A DNA stretch of 64,000 nt from a virus, in the IMG/VR virus record IMGVR_UViG_3300020442_000005, positions 186,001 through 250,000 of that record; one strand, given 5' to 3'. The number at the start of each line of letters is the position of its first letter. Position 1 is the stretch's first letter. Below are positions 33,946 through 43,801 of the stretch, piece after piece. The notes below the pieces were generated by a model that saw only the letters and a program-made list of their open reading frames with translations, was not told where the DNA came from and searched no databases. The position numbers and the translations under genes were made by a program.

Positions 33946-36900
33946 GTTTTGATAAAAATCAGATCTATATTATTGATGGTGCAATGGGCACCGAAATACA
34001 GAAAAGACAGGTTGAATCCAAATTCTTTAAATACGAAGGAATCGACTGCGATGGCTTTAATGATATTTTGGTGCTCACCAAACCCGGCCTGATAAAAGAT
34101 ATACACGGTGATTACATCAACTCCGGCGCAAATATCATTGAGACAAATACCTTTAACGCTAATTATATTTCAGCGTTAGATTACGGACTTAGTGATGGAG
34201 CGATCGATAAAATAAACTTTAGCGCTGCCAAAATTGCAAAACAGGCTGCAAAAAAATCTAAAGAAGAGGTGTATGTAGCCGGTGTTTTAGGCCCGACTTC
34301 AAAAACTTTAAGCATGTCACCAAACGTTACAGATCCTTCTTATAGAGATATCACGTACCATGAATTACTCAATGCTTATAAAGCCGCAACTGAAAATCTA
34401 ATTCGTGGTGGCGCAGATTTGATTTTAATCGAAACAGTCTTTGACACACTTAATGCCAAGGCTGCGATTGAGGCTGTGAGACTGGTAGGAGAAGATATTC
34501 CTATCATGATATCAGGTACAATCGTTGACATGTCTGGTCGGACTTTATCTGGCCAGACTGTCGAGGCTTTTTGGAATTCCATTAAACACGCAAGGCCTAT
34601 TAGTGTTGGTTTGAATTGTGCGCTAGGTGCAAAGCAAATGGATCCATTTCTGCGGCGTCTAGCAGACGTCAGTGGTTGCGCAATCAGCGCACATCCGAAC
34701 GCGGGGTTACCAAACGAATTAGGTGAATACGACCAATCCCCGTCTGATATGGCAAACTATATTAAGAACTGGGCAAAAGCCGGGATTGTAAATATAATAG
34801 GTGGATGTTGTGGGTCGACTCCGGATCACATCAAAAAGATAGCCAACACCGTAAAAAAGTTTAAACCCAAAAGGCACATAACCAGAAGTTTTAATTTGGA
34901 CCGGTCAATGATTCTTTCTGGTTTAGAGGTCTTTGATAGCAAAGGAAAGAACTTTATTAATATTGGCGAGCGAACAAACGTCACTGGGTCTTCAAGGTTT
35001 AAAAAATGTATCGTAGAAAAAAGATATGATGATGCGTTGAATATTGCTCGTTCGCAGATTCTAAATGGCGCCCAGATTATCGATATCAATATGGACGATG
35101 GACTCTTAGATTCTAAGAGTGAAATGATTAATTTTTTAAAAATGTTGGCATGCGAGCCTGATATTGCAAAAGTACCAATCATGCTTGATTCTTCGAAGTG
35201 GGATATCCTATCGGAAGCCATGAGATGGATACAAGGGAAAGGTATTGTAAATTCAATTTCTCTTAAAGATGGAGAATCAGACTTTCTTGCCCGGGCAAAA
35301 GAAATTGTTTCGTGCGGACACGCTTTTGTGGTAATGGCTTTTGATGAAAAAGGGCAGGCTGATACTTTTGATAGAAAAATAGAGATATGTGAACGCGCTT
35401 ATTGGATTTTAGTTAACGCAGGAATAAAGCCACAAGACATTATTTTTGATCCAAATATCTTTGCAATCGCCACCGGGATAGAAGAACACGACAACTATGC
35501 AGTCGACTTTATAACTGCTACTGCATGGATTAAAAAGAACCTGCCTGGATGCTACGTCTCCGGAGGATTATCAAACCTATCATTCTCTTTCAGGGGAAAT
35601 CCTCGCGTGAGAGAGATGATGCATTCCGTCTTTTTGTTTCATGCTATCAAAGCCGGGTTGGACATGGCGATTGTAAACGCAGGTCAACTAATGGTGTACG
35701 ACCAGATCGATCAAGGCCATCGGGACATTGTTGAATCTGTTATTTTAAATAAGCATGAAGAAGCATCGGCACAGCTTTTAGAATTAGCAAAATCTCTATC
35801 TGGTAAAACCCGAGTAGAATCTAACGGGTTCCAAGAATGGCGTAACGAAGAGGTTGAAGAAAGAATATCTTTTGCCCTTATAAACGGTATCGATAAATTT
35901 ATCGTCGAAGATGTCAAGGAATGTTACAACAAAATAGGCTCGGCATTAAACGTTGTTGAAGGACCGTTGATGGATGGTATGAACGTAGTTGGAGACCTTT
36001 TTGGCTCCGGTAAAATGTTTTTACCTCAAGTAGTCAAGTCAGCGCGTGTAATGAAAAAAGCAGTCTCGTGGCTCGAGCCTTTTATGGTTGGCACAGATGA
36101 AGCAATACAGAGGGAAAAAATACTGCTTGCCACAGTTAAAGGCGACGTTCATGACATTGGAAAAAACATTGTTAGTATAGTTCTTCAATGTAATGGATAC
36201 GAGATAGTTGATCTAGGAGTCATGGTTCCATTAGAAAAGATACTAGAGGAAGCTGATAAACACCAGGTTGCAGCAATCGGTCTTAGCGGATTGATTACAC
36301 CAAGTTTAGATGAGATGGTTAAAGTTGCTCGAGCAATGAATGAAAGACAAATGGATATACCTTTACTAATTGGTGGAGCAACAACATCAAAAGTTCACAC
36401 GGCAATCAAAATATCTCCGGAGTACTCAAAAACAGTATATATACAAAATGCATCGATTGCAGTCGGAATTGTTAATGACGTGTTAAGTAAGAGTGATGCA
36501 TTCGATAAGATTAATAGGGATTATGAAGAAACTAGGGAGAGAAGAAACTCGAGAAAGCAAACGTTTGTAAGTGTTTCTGATGCAAGAAGAAATGCATATC
36601 AGCTAAAAGGAAAGCCACAGATTCCAGATAACTTTGGAATGACTATCAAAAGCAAAGCTTCAGTTTCAGAGATCATACCATATATTGATTGGGCACCGTT
36701 TGCAATGACTTGGGGAATGAAACCAAAAGATCTTACAAGCCAAGTCGGTAAAGATCTAATGAAGGATGCCCGAGAAATGCTTCGAAAACTTGATGATAAG
36801 ATTGTAGTTAACTATTCATTTGCTATCGATAAATGTACAAAAACAAATAATGACGATGTACTGGTGAAAAGACCGGATAAATCAACGACTTTTAATTTCA

Positions 36901-37454
36901 TGAGGCAAGCAACAAAAAAATCTCGGCCGAATCTTTGTTTGACAGATTTCTTACATCAGGAAGATTGGATAGGGTCTTTTGCGGTCTGGGTGTGCGGAAT
37001 CGATAAGAGAGCAGACATGCTCAGATTAGCCAACGATGATTACGGATCGATCATGATGCAAGCGCTTGGGGATAGACTCGCCGAAGCAACGGCTGAATGG
37101 CTACACGAGAGGGTTCGTAAGTCATGGTGGGGTTACTCAAAAGACGAAAACTTGACAAATACCGACCTTATAAAAGAGCGTTACTTAGGAATCAGGCCAG
37201 CACCCGGATATCCAGCCTGTCCGGATCATACCCAGAAGATAAAAATATTAAACTGGTTAGAAATTAGTGATACAATAGAGCTGACCGAGGGTTTAACAAT
37301 GTCGCCAAAGTCCGCAATATGTGGTTGGTACTTTGCAAGTGCAGAATCAAAATACTTCGGTGTTGGAAAAATACCAGACGAATACGTAGAAGATTTAAAA
37401 GAAAGAAATCCATATCTAAAAAAATACAAAAATCATATAACGGGAGTTAGTTAA
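33939..37454 (+). CDS. metH: Cobalamin-dependent methionine synthase, full length
   Basis: 1171 aa from ATG 33939. Order of domains: homocysteine-binding barrel (1-320) with zinc Cys in GLNCALG (C227) and GGCCGST (C290, C291); pterin/methyl-folate barrel from about 340 ([13 protein letters not shown]); B12 cap and Rossmann domain (about 640-880) with cobalt-ligand His in [10 protein letters not shown] (H738) and [10 protein letters not shown]-terminal reactivation domain with [12 protein letters not shown]. All modules are kept. It needs B12 and methyl-folate from the host. One base separates it from ahcY. Confidence 0.95.
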   Translation: MVSFDKNQIYIIDGAMGTEIQKRQVESKFFKYEGIDCDGFNDILVLTKPGLIKDIHGDYINSGANIIETNTFNANYISALDYGLSDGAIDKINFSAAKIAKQAAKKSKEEVYVAGVLGPTSKTLSMSPNVTDPSYRDITYHELLNAYKAATENLIRGGADLILIETVFDTLNAKAAIEAVRLVGEDIPIMISGTIVDMSGRTLSGQTVEAFWNSIKHARPISVGLNCALGAKQMDPFLRRLADVSGCAISAHPNAGLPNELGEYDQSPSDMANYIKNWAKAGIVNIIGGCCGSTPDHIKKIANTVKKFKPKRHITRSFNLDRSMILSGLEVFDSKGKNFINIGERTNVTGSSRFKKCIVEKRYDDALNIARSQILNGAQIIDINMDDGLLDSKSEMINFLKMLACEPDIAKVPIMLDSSKWDILSEAMRWIQGKGIVNSISLKDGESDFLARAKEIVSCGHAFVVMAFDEKGQADTFDRKIEICERAYWILVNAGIKPQDIIFDPNIFAIATGIEEHDNYAVDFITATAWIKKNLPGCYVSGGLSNLSFSFRGNPRVREMMHSVFLFHAIKAGLDMAIVNAGQLMVYDQIDQGHRDIVESVILNKHEEASAQLLELAKSLSGKTRVESNGFQEWRNEEVEERISFALINGIDKFIVEDVKECYNKIGSALNVVEGPLMDGMNVVGDLFGSGKMFLPQVVKSARVMKKAVSWLEPFMVGTDEAIQREKILLATVKGDVHDIGKNIVSIVLQCNGYEIVDLGVMVPLEKILEEADKHQVAAIGLSGLITPSLDEMVKVARAMNERQMDIPLLIGGATTSKVHTAIKISPEYSKTVYIQNASIAVGIVNDVLSKSDAFDKINRDYEETRERRNSRKQTFVSVSDARRNAYQLKGKPQIPDNFGMTIKSKASVSEIIPYIDWAPFAMTWGMKPKDLTSQVGKDLMKDAREMLRKLDDKIVVNYSFAIDKCTKTNNDDVLVKRPDKSTTFNFMRQATKKSRPNLCLTDFLHQEDWIGSFAVWVCGIDKRADMLRLANDDYGSIMMQALGDRLAEATAEWLHERVRKSWWGYSKDENLTNTDLIKERYLGIRPAPGYPACPDHTQKIKILNWLEISDTIELTEGLTMSPKSAICGWYFASAESKYFGVGKIPDEYVEDLKERNPYLKKYKNHITGVS

Positions 37455-37455
37455 C

Positions 37456-38784
37456 ATGGATAAATTTACAGATTACAAAGTCGCAGATACAAATCTATGG
37501 CGTTGGGGAAAAGACGAGGTAGAATTAGCAGAACATGAAATGCCAGGCCTCATGGCACTGCGTGAAAAGTATGCAGCAGACAAACCACTTCAAGGAGCTA
37601 GAATTGCCGGGTGTTTGCATATGACAATCCAGACCGCTGTTTTAATCGACACTCTTGTCGAGCTTGGCGCAGATGTACGTTGGATGACGTGTAATATCTA
37701 TTCGACACAAGATCACGCCGCGGCATACATTGCAGAGCAGCAAATCCCAGTGTTTGCTTGGAAGGGAATGACCGAGGATGACTATGAGGAATGTTTAGAA
37801 AAAGTCTTATGGTTCGATGAAGGCGTAGGTCCAAACATGATTCTAGATGACGGTGGTGACCTCACAGGATATATCCTGAAGAACCATCCGGATCTTTATA
37901 AGGATATTAAGGGTATCTCCGAAGAGACAACTACTGGTGTTTTAAGATTGGTAGAGTATCAAAACGATGGGGTCCTGCCGGTACCTTGCTTTAACGTTAA
38001 CGATTCTGTTACTAAATCAAAGTTTGACAACAAGTACGGATGTCGTGAGTCGTGTGTTGATGCGATTCGAAGAGCGACAGACATCATGATGGCGGGAAAA
38101 GTTGCGACTGTGGCTGGCTATGGCGACGTAGGTAAAGGTTCTGCTGCTAGTCTGTCCGCGGCTGGCTGTCGTGTTATTGTCACTGAGATCGATCCAATCT
38201 GTGCATTGCAAGCCGTAATGGACGGATTCCAGGTTTTACCTATGGACGAAGCGGTTAAGCAATCCGACATTGTAGTTACAGCAACCGGTAATTGCGACGT
38301 GGTTAGATCAGAACATTTTTCCAATATGAAAGACAACGTTATCGTTTGTAACATTGGACATTTTGATAACGAGATCGATGTAGCATGGTTAAACGAGAAC
38401 TTCGAATCCAAAAACGTAAAACCACAGGTCGACGTATATTATCTTCCGTCCGGACTGACTGATAATAAACCAAATCCTCCGTACAAGAAGATCGTTCTGT
38501 TAGCACAGGGAAGACTAGTGAATCTAGGTTGCGCCACCGGGCATCCAAGCTTTGTTATGTCCTGTTCTTTTGCAAATCAGGTACTTGCACAGATCGAGTT
38601 ATTTTTGAACTCTGATAATTATGAAAATAAAGTTTATGTGCTCCCAAAGATTCTTGACGAAGAGGTTGCCAGATTGCATCTCGATCACGTTGGCGCCAAA
38701 CTCGATAAACTTTCAAACGTTCAGTCGAAATACATTGGCGTGAAACAAACCGGTCCATTTAAGTCTGACGAATATCGTTACTAG
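37456..38784 (+). CDS. ahcY: S-adenosylhomocysteine hydrolase
   Basis: 442 aa, full length. Motifs: [44 protein letters not shown], the NAD loop [36 protein letters not shown] and the C-terminal NAD-contacting KSDEYRY. It splits AdoHcy into adenosine and homocysteine, removing the product that inhibits methyltransferases and feeding MetH. It is last in the methyl-cycle cluster, followed by a strong terminator. Confidence 0.95.
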   Translation: MDKFTDYKVADTNLWRWGKDEVELAEHEMPGLMALREKYAADKPLQGARIAGCLHMTIQTAVLIDTLVELGADVRWMTCNIYSTQDHAAAYIAEQQIPVFAWKGMTEDDYEECLEKVLWFDEGVGPNMILDDGGDLTGYILKNHPDLYKDIKGISEETTTGVLRLVEYQNDGVLPVPCFNVNDSVTKSKFDNKYGCRESCVDAIRRATDIMMAGKVATVAGYGDVGKGSAASLSAAGCRVIVTEIDPICALQAVMDGFQVLPMDEAVKQSDIVVTATGNCDVVRSEHFSNMKDNVIVCNIGHFDNEIDVAWLNENFESKNVKPQVDVYYLPSGLTDNKPNPPYKKIVLLAQGRLVNLGCATGHPSFVMSCSFANQVLAQIELFLNSDNYENKVYVLPKILDEEVARLHLDHVGAKLDKLSNVQSKYIGVKQTGPFKSDEYRY

Positions 38785-38805
38785 ATTTAAAACACTGCGC
38801 CAATG

Positions 38806-38837
38806 GAAAGGAGGGTTAATCCCTCCTTTCTTAATTT
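38806..38837 (+). terminator. Rho-independent terminator after ahcY
   Basis: GAAAGGAGGG and CCCTCCTTTC form a perfect 10-bp stem with a TTAAT loop, followed by TTAATTT. It ends the methyl-cycle operon 21 bp after ahcY. Confidence 0.85.
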
Positions 38838-38864
38838 GTAAAAATGCAGATTAGCTATTATATT
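38836..38864 (+). promoter_or_regulatory. TGTA-class promoter of the 378-aa gene
   Basis: TTGTAA at 38836-38841 and TATATT at 38859-38864 with a 17-bp spacer, 29 bp before the ATG and just after the terminator. Confidence 0.65.
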
Positions 38865-38893
38865 ATAGTACACGTTACTTATAGGGAGACATT

Positions 38894-40030
38894 ATGAAAA
38901 CAATAGAGGAATATGATTTTACTGAGCTGGATAATAAGTTCGAATCAAAACTGAGACCAGACACCAAGAGAAAAATCATTCGAACAATTAACATGGGCAA
39001 GTCTGTTGATTATATACCAGACTTTAATAAGCCTCCTCAAGCTCGAGCATACTATCTAGATAATTTCCTAGTGTATGTTGATCACGAGGATAGAAAAAAA
39101 ATACTGAATGTATATTGGAATAAAAAGCTAATTGACACTAAGCTGCGAGATATCGAAAATTTTGAGCTCAAAAAACCTTTAAGAATTTCCGGAAGAGATA
39201 GTAGCCACATCTTTTCTAGAACCATTGCGCGAGTAATTTCCAAGAAAGAAATATTAAATTGCCTGGCTAACGGCGCACAAGTAAAGAACTTTAGTAAAAC
39301 TCAGAAACCAGACGGATCATTTTATGTTTTCTATGACAGATACTACTTTGCTGACGATGTGTGCGTCGTAGCTTCTGAGACTAAGAACTATATAAATGTA
39401 CGTACTGTTTATCGAACAACTCCAATCGCAGATCAACATTTTCTCGATTTGCTTCCCAAGCTCATTAATGAACTGAAAATAAATGAAAGTAGCAACGTAA
39501 GGGCTTCTATCGTAAACAACTCTGCCCGAATGAAATATCTGCAGACAAAGGAATACATGGACTTGCAATTATTCTTGAGAACTATCAGTGGCAACAATCC
39601 ATTTGTACAAGAAGAATCACTTGAGAAAGTAATCGATCAAAAATCTGTTTTGATGCCTAAGATTCTCCAATCCGCGGCAGCTGCCCGATTAAGATGCAAA
39701 GATATCGAATATTATGTTGCAACAACTGAAAACAGCGAAAGTCGATCAAATATAAATGATTTTGTTCTGGAGTCCAACAAATCCTACAGTCTCCAGCTGT
39801 CATTTGATAACGTGAATGATAAAACCATCGACAAGAATAGAGCGGTTACACTTAGAGAGTACGGTATTGACATTGATAAATATGAACACAGTTTAAATAT
39901 TGAAAACAACAAAGCGATTCTTACGATTGATTTTAGTCATTTTTCTGCTGCAGAAAATCCTTGGGCCATCAGAAAGAACAAGAAAAACCTTTCATTTGGA
40001 TCTTTTGATTTAGAGGAGAGCGAGGTATGA
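38894..40030 (+). CDS. Hypothetical protein
   Basis: 378 aa, unrecognised. The first 150 residues are mixed alpha/beta and basic (KIIRTINMGKSVDYIPDFNK, FYVFYDRYYFADD). The C-terminal part is Asn/Asp-rich. AGGGAGA precedes the ATG. It overlaps the glycosylase gene by 4 nt, so the two may act together. Confidence 0.55.
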   Translation: MKTIEEYDFTELDNKFESKLRPDTKRKIIRTINMGKSVDYIPDFNKPPQARAYYLDNFLVYVDHEDRKKILNVYWNKKLIDTKLRDIENFELKKPLRISGRDSSHIFSRTIARVISKKEILNCLANGAQVKNFSKTQKPDGSFYVFYDRYYFADDVCVVASETKNYINVRTVYRTTPIADQHFLDLLPKLINELKINESSNVRASIVNNSARMKYLQTKEYMDLQLFLRTISGNNPFVQEESLEKVIDQKSVLMPKILQSAAAARLRCKDIEYYVATTENSESRSNINDFVLESNKSYSLQLSFDNVNDKTIDKNRAVTLREYGIDIDKYEHSLNIENNKAILTIDFSHFSAAENPWAIRKNKKNLSFGSFDLEESEV

Positions 40031-40488
40031 AAAGATTGTGGAACCCACCGTTGCTCAATGAATGGGCTGAGCCTTTAATACAAGAGAGATATTTCCCGGA
40101 TAGATGGAAGATGCTGGTATGTTGTCTAATGTTAAATCTGACGTCACATAAACAGGTCAATCCAATCATCGATGGCTTTTTCGAAAGATGGCCCACCGCT
40201 TTGAAAGCTTCTCAGGCTGATGAGTTAGAGATGAAAGAGTATCTAAAATCCTTGGGAATGTATAACAAGCGTGCAAAAACAATTATAAAAATGTCAAAAC
40301 AGTTTCTAGAAGGCTTTTCTCAGCCAAAACAATTATATGGATGCGGTAAATACGCGTCAGACTCTGATCTTATATTCTATCAGGGAAGATGGAAAGAGGT
40401 TGAACCAACCGATGGCGCGCTCAAGAGATATATACGATTTATGAAAAACTATGAAAAAAACCGTGTACAATCGATCAAAACGGCTTAA
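40027..40488 (+). CDS. MBD4-like HhH-GPD DNA glycosylase
   Basis: 153 aa. RWKMLVCCLMLNLTSHKQ, LKSLGMYNKRAKTIIKMS, the helix-hairpin-helix LYGCGKYASDSDLIF (103-117) and WKEVEPTDGALKRYIRF match the glycosylase domain of MBD4. The catalytic Asp of the family appears kept (D129 in EPTDGAL). MBD4 removes T or U opposite G, the products of 5-methylcytosine or cytosine deamination. In a phage that may carry modified cytosine, such repair would make sense (inference). Confidence 0.75.
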   Translation: MKRLWNPPLLNEWAEPLIQERYFPDRWKMLVCCLMLNLTSHKQVNPIIDGFFERWPTALKASQADELEMKEYLKSLGMYNKRAKTIIKMSKQFLEGFSQPKQLYGCGKYASDSDLIFYQGRWKEVEPTDGALKRYIRFMKNYEKNRVQSIKTA

Positions 40489-40491
40489 ATT
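40463..40491 (+). promoter_or_regulatory. TGTA-class promoter
   Basis: GTGTAC at 40463-40468 (inside the end of the glycosylase gene) and TAAATT at 40486-40491, 17-bp spacer, 22 bp before the next ATG. Confidence 0.65.
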
Positions 40492-40512
40492 ATAATATAC
40501 CAAGGGGGTAAT

Positions 40513-41097
40513 ATGAACGAAATACAACAAGCTTTCGACAATACTGATTCTTCCTACATGGAGGCATCACTCAAACAAAGAAATCCGGGTCCTGGATCTG
40601 CGGGAAGTACGTTTTTTGAGACGACCACGTTTGAAGATCTAAAGTTCGCAGACTGGCAACCAGCAAACGATGATGCCATTACTGCTCCAGCTGAAGGATT
40701 TACAACAAACCAGTTCGGTGGATTACTTGGGATTACAAGGTTAGAAAACCTTCCGCAAGACATGACCGTTGTTTTGCAACCAGCTCACGGTGGCAAAGCA
40801 AAGATTAGAGGTGGTGAATATGACGGTCAAAATCCTGCCGAATGTGCAGCGATTCTCACAGACAGTCAAAGAATGGCGGTTGATTTTACTACACTAATCA
40901 TTGGACCTGACAAAGTAGATCCTACCAAGAAAGTTGTTTGGACTTTTTTCCCGGGACCGGCGACATTCAAGTTTAAGGACATTCCTTTTTCAATGTTGCA
41001 GCAGAGATTTGGAACAGAAGATAACCAAATTAGAATTACAGTTGCGGAAGCAATTGCGGTTGGTTACAACTTCTGCAAACACGTACCAACTCTATAA
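40513..41097 (+). CDS. Hypothetical protein
   Basis: 194 aa, unrecognised: a beta-rich domain with DMTVVLQPAHGGKAKIRGG and VVWTFFPGPATFKFKDIP. It has its own promoter and an AAGGGGG ribosome site and lies just before the tRNA genes, so probably well expressed. Confidence 0.6.
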   Translation: MNEIQQAFDNTDSSYMEASLKQRNPGPGSAGSTFFETTTFEDLKFADWQPANDDAITAPAEGFTTNQFGGLLGITRLENLPQDMTVVLQPAHGGKAKIRGGEYDGQNPAECAAILTDSQRMAVDFTTLIIGPDKVDPTKKVVWTFFPGPATFKFKDIPFSMLQQRFGTEDNQIRITVAEAIAVGYNFCKHVPTL

Positions 41098-41147
41098 GGT
41101 ACCGGTGTCAAAACACCAAACAGTTCTTTTAAATCGCAGTAAACTTT

Positions 41148-41231
41148 GCTCGGGTGGCGGAATCGGTAGACGCACCAGACTTAAAATCTGTTGTCCGTAT
41201 GGGCGTGAGGGTTCAAGTCCCTCTTCGAGCA
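41148..41231 (+). tRNA. tRNA-Leu (TAA)
   Basis: Class II tRNA of 84 nt. The acceptor arms GCTCGGG and TTCGAGC pair with two G-T pairs. The D-arm is GGCGGAATCGGTAGACGC, the anticodon loop is CTTAAAA (anticodon TAA), a long variable arm follows, and the T-loop is TTCAAGT. CCA is not encoded. Confidence 0.9.
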
Positions 41232-41242
41232 TTACAATAGGG

Positions 41243-41265
41243 AATACCTGAGGGGAAGGTATTTT
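41243..41265 (+). terminator. Weak hairpin terminator after tRNA-Leu
   Basis: AATACCT and AGGTATT pair around a 7-nt loop, followed by TTTTAAA, 11 bp after the tRNA. Confidence 0.45.
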
Positions 41266-41391
41266 AAATGAGATTGACCTGAAGCTAGATATTACGCTGG
41301 GATCCACAACGAACTTTTATATGATCGACCGCTATAATCTAGAACATCCGCCCTTTCATTTCTTTAAACAATAATTAATTAGGTTATACAA

Positions 41392-41781
41392 ATGGAATTA
41401 ACAAATGGCCAGATTGAGATAGGTATAGTGTTTTTCTATGGCTTTGTAGCAGGATTAGTTGTCAGTATTCTGTATGCTCATGAGCGTTGGAAAAACTTCA
41501 ACTACGACGAGGAACGACGGTTACAATATCAAAAAGAAACGGATGAAAGAAGAAGGATACGCCTTGAGAAATATAAAGAGATGAGAAATCCTGAATCTCA
41601 GTTACGAGTGATACATAAGCAGGAAGAATATATAAGAGAATTACTCTTAGAGCAAGCTAGACTGCACAAACAACTCAATGCATTCGCTGGATGGCCTGAA
41701 TATGAACACTTCCACGAAGATCTTATGAAAAAAATCGACAAACGATTTGAATCTTTACGAATTGAACATGATAACATTTGA
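41392..41781 (+). CDS. Membrane-anchored coiled-coil protein
   Basis: 129 aa. One N-terminal membrane segment (IGIVFFYGFVAGLVVSILYA) is followed by a highly charged cytoplasmic coiled coil. It lies between tRNA genes. The 160-bp gap before it holds the weak hairpin and a TATAAT at 41333, nothing else recognised. Function unknown. Confidence 0.6.
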   Translation: MELTNGQIEIGIVFFYGFVAGLVVSILYAHERWKNFNYDEERRLQYQKETDERRRIRLEKYKEMRNPESQLRVIHKQEEYIRELLLEQARLHKQLNAFAGWPEYEHFHEDLMKKIDKRFESLRIEHDNI

Positions 41782-41828
41782 ACAACTACAGGACTATCTG
41801 TATAATAACTAGGTAAACAAAACTTCAT

Positions 41829-41902
41829 GCATCCATAGCTCAGCTGGATAGAGCATCCGCCTTCTAAGCGGACGGTCGCAGGTTCGAATCCTGCTGGATG
41901 TA
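41829..41902 (+). tRNA. tRNA-Arg (TCT)
   Basis: 74 nt. Acceptor GCATCCA pairs with TGGATGT, D-arm GCTCAGCTGGATAGAGC, anticodon loop CTTCTAA (anticodon TCT) on a 5-bp stem, T-arm GCAGGTTCGAATCCTGC. It reads AGA, a codon used heavily in these genes. Confidence 0.93.
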
Positions 41903-41906
41903 CTTT

Positions 41907-41978
41907 TGGTCTGTAGTGTAATAGGTAACACACCAGTTTTTGGCACTGGCGTTCTAGGTTCAAGTCCTGGCAGACCAG
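41907..41978 (+). tRNA. tRNA-Gln (TTG)
   Basis: 72 nt. Acceptor TGGTCTG/CAGACCA, anticodon stem CCAGT/ACTGG with anticodon TTG, T-loop TTCAAGT. It lies 4 bp after tRNA-Arg. Confidence 0.92.
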
Positions 41979-42018
41979 CTTTTATACAACTTTAAACAAT
42001 AGGGTATTATTATTTATG

Positions 42019-42058
42019 GGTCTAGTTAACCTCGAGGGTTCGAACCCCTCTATGACCA
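42019..42058 (+). pseudogene. tRNA remnant (T-arm and acceptor only)
   Basis: GAGGG-TTCGAAC-CCCTC is a perfect T-arm, followed by TATGACC and A as a 3' acceptor. Only GGTC at 42019 pairs with GACC. The D-arm and anticodon arm are absent (about 9 nt instead of 45). It looks like a deleted tRNA gene. Confidence 0.55.
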
Positions 42059-42059
42059 A

Positions 42060-42180
42060 GCAGGCAGGGAGCAATGACTAGATGTCGCCAACAGAAAGAT
42101 ATTCACCAGTATCTCCTTTTGGTTGATAAGCCTTGGGATAGGAAAGTGGTGAGTCCTATCCCAAAGTTCCATCCTTAACT
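42060..42180 (+). ncRNA. Possible structured RNA within the tRNA cluster
   Basis: No ORF fits here. It holds a perfect 11-bp hairpin (TTGGGATAGGA/TCCTATCCCAA, 42133-42164, 10-nt loop) and a smaller AGATA/TATCT hairpin before it. It lies between the tRNA remnant and tRNA-Thr and is probably transcribed with them. Identity unknown. Confidence 0.4.
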
Positions 42181-42189
42181 TCATCACAC

Positions 42190-42262
<73 letters not shown>

Positions 42263-42265
42263 TAG

Positions 42266-42338
42266 GCGGGAATAGCTCAGTTGGTAGAGCACCACGTTGC
42301 CAACGTGGAAGTCGCGAGTTCAAGTCTCGTTTCCCGCT
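42266..42338 (+). tRNA. tRNA-Gly (GCC)
   Basis: 73 nt. Acceptor GCGGGAA/TTCCCGC, D-arm GCTCAGTTGGTAGAGC, anticodon stem CCACG/CGTGG with loop TTGCCAA (anticodon GCC), T-loop TTCAAGT. Confidence 0.93.
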
Positions 42339-42343
42339 CTTTT

Positions 42344-42416
42344 GGACACTTAGCTCAGCGGTCAGAGCATCCGACTCATAATCGGCAGGTCCAGGGTTCA
42401 ATCCCCTGAGTGTCCA
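42344..42416 (+). tRNA. tRNA-Met (CAT)
   Basis: 73 nt. Acceptor GGACACT/AGTGTCC, D-arm GCTCAGCGGTCAGAGC, anticodon loop CTCATAA (anticodon CAT), T-arm CAGGG/CCCTG. A CAT anticodon could also be a lysidine-modified tRNA-Ile. Confidence 0.88.
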
Positions 42417-42421
42417 CTTTC

Positions 42422-42505
42422 GTTCGGCTGTACGGTTGCAGATAACTAACGTGGGCAGGCAATATTTAACGTTAGAATTGCGGGGTTCAAATCCCCGCCC
42501 GAACA
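42422..42505 (+). tRNA. Atypical tRNA-like gene, anticodon unclear
   Basis: 84 nt. Acceptor GTTCGG/CCGAAC and T-arm CGGGG-TTCAAAT-CCCCG with discriminator A are clear. The middle does not fold as a normal tRNA: CTAACGT and ACGTTAG pair over a 16-nt loop where a 5-bp stem and 7-nt loop are expected, and no proper D-arm is visible. It may be decayed or interrupted. Confidence 0.5.
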
Positions 42506-42510
42506 TTTTT

Positions 42511-42538
42511 TTGACATATATATAATATACTATATATT
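42511..42538 (+). promoter_or_regulatory. Host-type sigma-70 promoter of the cysteine synthase-like gene
   Basis: A consensus -35 TTGACA at 42511-42516 and TATATT at 42533-42538 with a 16-bp spacer. It is the only perfect TTGACA promoter noticed, 24 bp before the ATG. Confidence 0.65.
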
Positions 42539-42562
42539 ACATGTTAGCGTCATGGAGAAATA

Positions 42563-43420
42563 ATGATCGGACATACACCATTCATCTGTATTGACAATGA
42601 TGAAAGAATATGGGCAAAACTAGAAACACACAATAAAACCGGATCTGTAAAAGATCGAATGATTGATTACATATGCGATAATGCTCTTGCAAATGGTGCA
42701 ATCATTCCTGGAAAGACCCGGCTCATTGAGGCAACCAGTGGAAATACTGGAATTGCTTTAGCCAGTTATGCAGCCTCAGTGGGATGCAAATGCCAAATCA
42801 TAATGCCATGTAACATGTCGGAAGAAAGAAAACAAATGATGCATGCGTTCGGCGCCGAAATTATAGAAACCGGCCCAAACGAATTTGGACGTGCAATTGC
42901 GATGAGAGACTTGAAACTGCGGAAGTCTAACCCCGGAGAATATTTCTCGCCTCTTCAATTTAGTAATCCTTTAAATGTGGAATGTCACAGAACAACCACA
43001 GCGCCAGAGATTCACCAGAACATAACAGACATTAAGTGTCTCGCTTGGGATGCATTCGTGCATGGCTCTGGAACTGGAGGGACTATGATGGGATTGAAGA
43101 GTTACATTGATGAGAATAGGTTAGGAGTGAAATGCGTCTTAACTCAGCCGGAAGAAGATAACGCATCCCATGGAATACAGGGCATTAACGATGGTGCTGA
43201 TTTTCTATTAGATAAGTCATTGATGGATGAGTTTATATACGTGAAGACGTCCTCAGCAATTGAACGAATGAAGAGATTCTGGAAAGAAAATGGTATCCTG
43301 ATCGGCATCAGTTCCGGGGCAAACATTCTGGCTGCAGAAGAATACGTGAGAAAGCATGATCCAGCTGGAATCGTCGTCACTATTTTATGTGATCGTGGAG
43401 AAAGATATTTAAAATGTTGA
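42563..43420 (+). CDS. Cysteine synthase / cystathionine beta-synthase family enzyme
   Basis: 285 aa. The N-terminus MIGHTPFICID fits the family start. The PLP lysine is in NKTGSVKDRMID (about K30), the substrate loop is EATSGNTGIALA, phosphate binding is HGSGTGGTMMG and the C-terminal motif is GISSGANILAA. It joins a sulfur donor to serine or O-acetylserine. With the methyl cycle encoded upstream, homocysteine or cysteine metabolism is a natural link (inference). Its promoter looks host-type. Confidence 0.87.
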   Translation: MIGHTPFICIDNDERIWAKLETHNKTGSVKDRMIDYICDNALANGAIIPGKTRLIEATSGNTGIALASYAASVGCKCQIIMPCNMSEERKQMMHAFGAEIIETGPNEFGRAIAMRDLKLRKSNPGEYFSPLQFSNPLNVECHRTTTAPEIHQNITDIKCLAWDAFVHGSGTGGTMMGLKSYIDENRLGVKCVLTQPEEDNASHGIQGINDGADFLLDKSLMDEFIYVKTSSAIERMKRFWKENGILIGISSGANILAAEEYVRKHDPAGIVVTILCDRGERYLKC

Positions 43421-43427
43421 GGATAAT

Positions 43428-43736
43428 ATGAAAGGATATAAAACAAGAGAAGAAATAGAAACCATGGTACCGAATCTTCTAGTTCCCTGGTTTATGATGG
43501 GAAGCTATGCTTACTATTCTTTGGGCATGCCATTAATGGAAGACCCAACCTTTGATTATCTTGTACAAAGGCTCAAAGAATGTTATGATGAAGTAGAACA
43601 TATTCATAAAAAACACATCACAAAGGAACATCTAGATGCTGGAACTGGATACGATATAGATTATCCGGAGATGGCTAAGGGTGCTACTATACATTATTTA
43701 AAGGAGAGCGGATTATGGAACTTATATTTGGAATGA
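43428..43736 (+). CDS. Hypothetical protein similar to the N-terminal ligase domain Ia
   Basis: 102 aa. PWFMMGSYAYYSLGMPLMED and FDYLVQRLKECYDEVEHIHK recall the first domain of NAD-dependent DNA ligase, which binds NMN, but the rest of a ligase is absent. The family is common in large phages. GAGG-type site upstream. Confidence 0.55.
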   Translation: MKGYKTREEIETMVPNLLVPWFMMGSYAYYSLGMPLMEDPTFDYLVQRLKECYDEVEHIHKKHITKEHLDAGTGYDIDYPEMAKGATIHYLKESGLWNLYLE

Positions 43737-43801
43737 TGGTTTCAGTGGGGTTATTTGTTTTTGCCTGGTATTGGTTTTGCGATAAGATGGGATGGTTGTA
43801 A
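43715..43801 (+). CDS. Single-span membrane micro-protein
   Basis: 28 aa: MELIFGMMVSVGLFVFAWYW and a short charged end. AAGGAGA lies 8 bases before the ATG. It starts inside the previous gene and its stop overlaps the next ATG (TAATG). Probably a small inner-membrane peptide. Confidence 0.55.
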   Translation: MELIFGMMVSVGLFVFAWYWFCDKMGWL

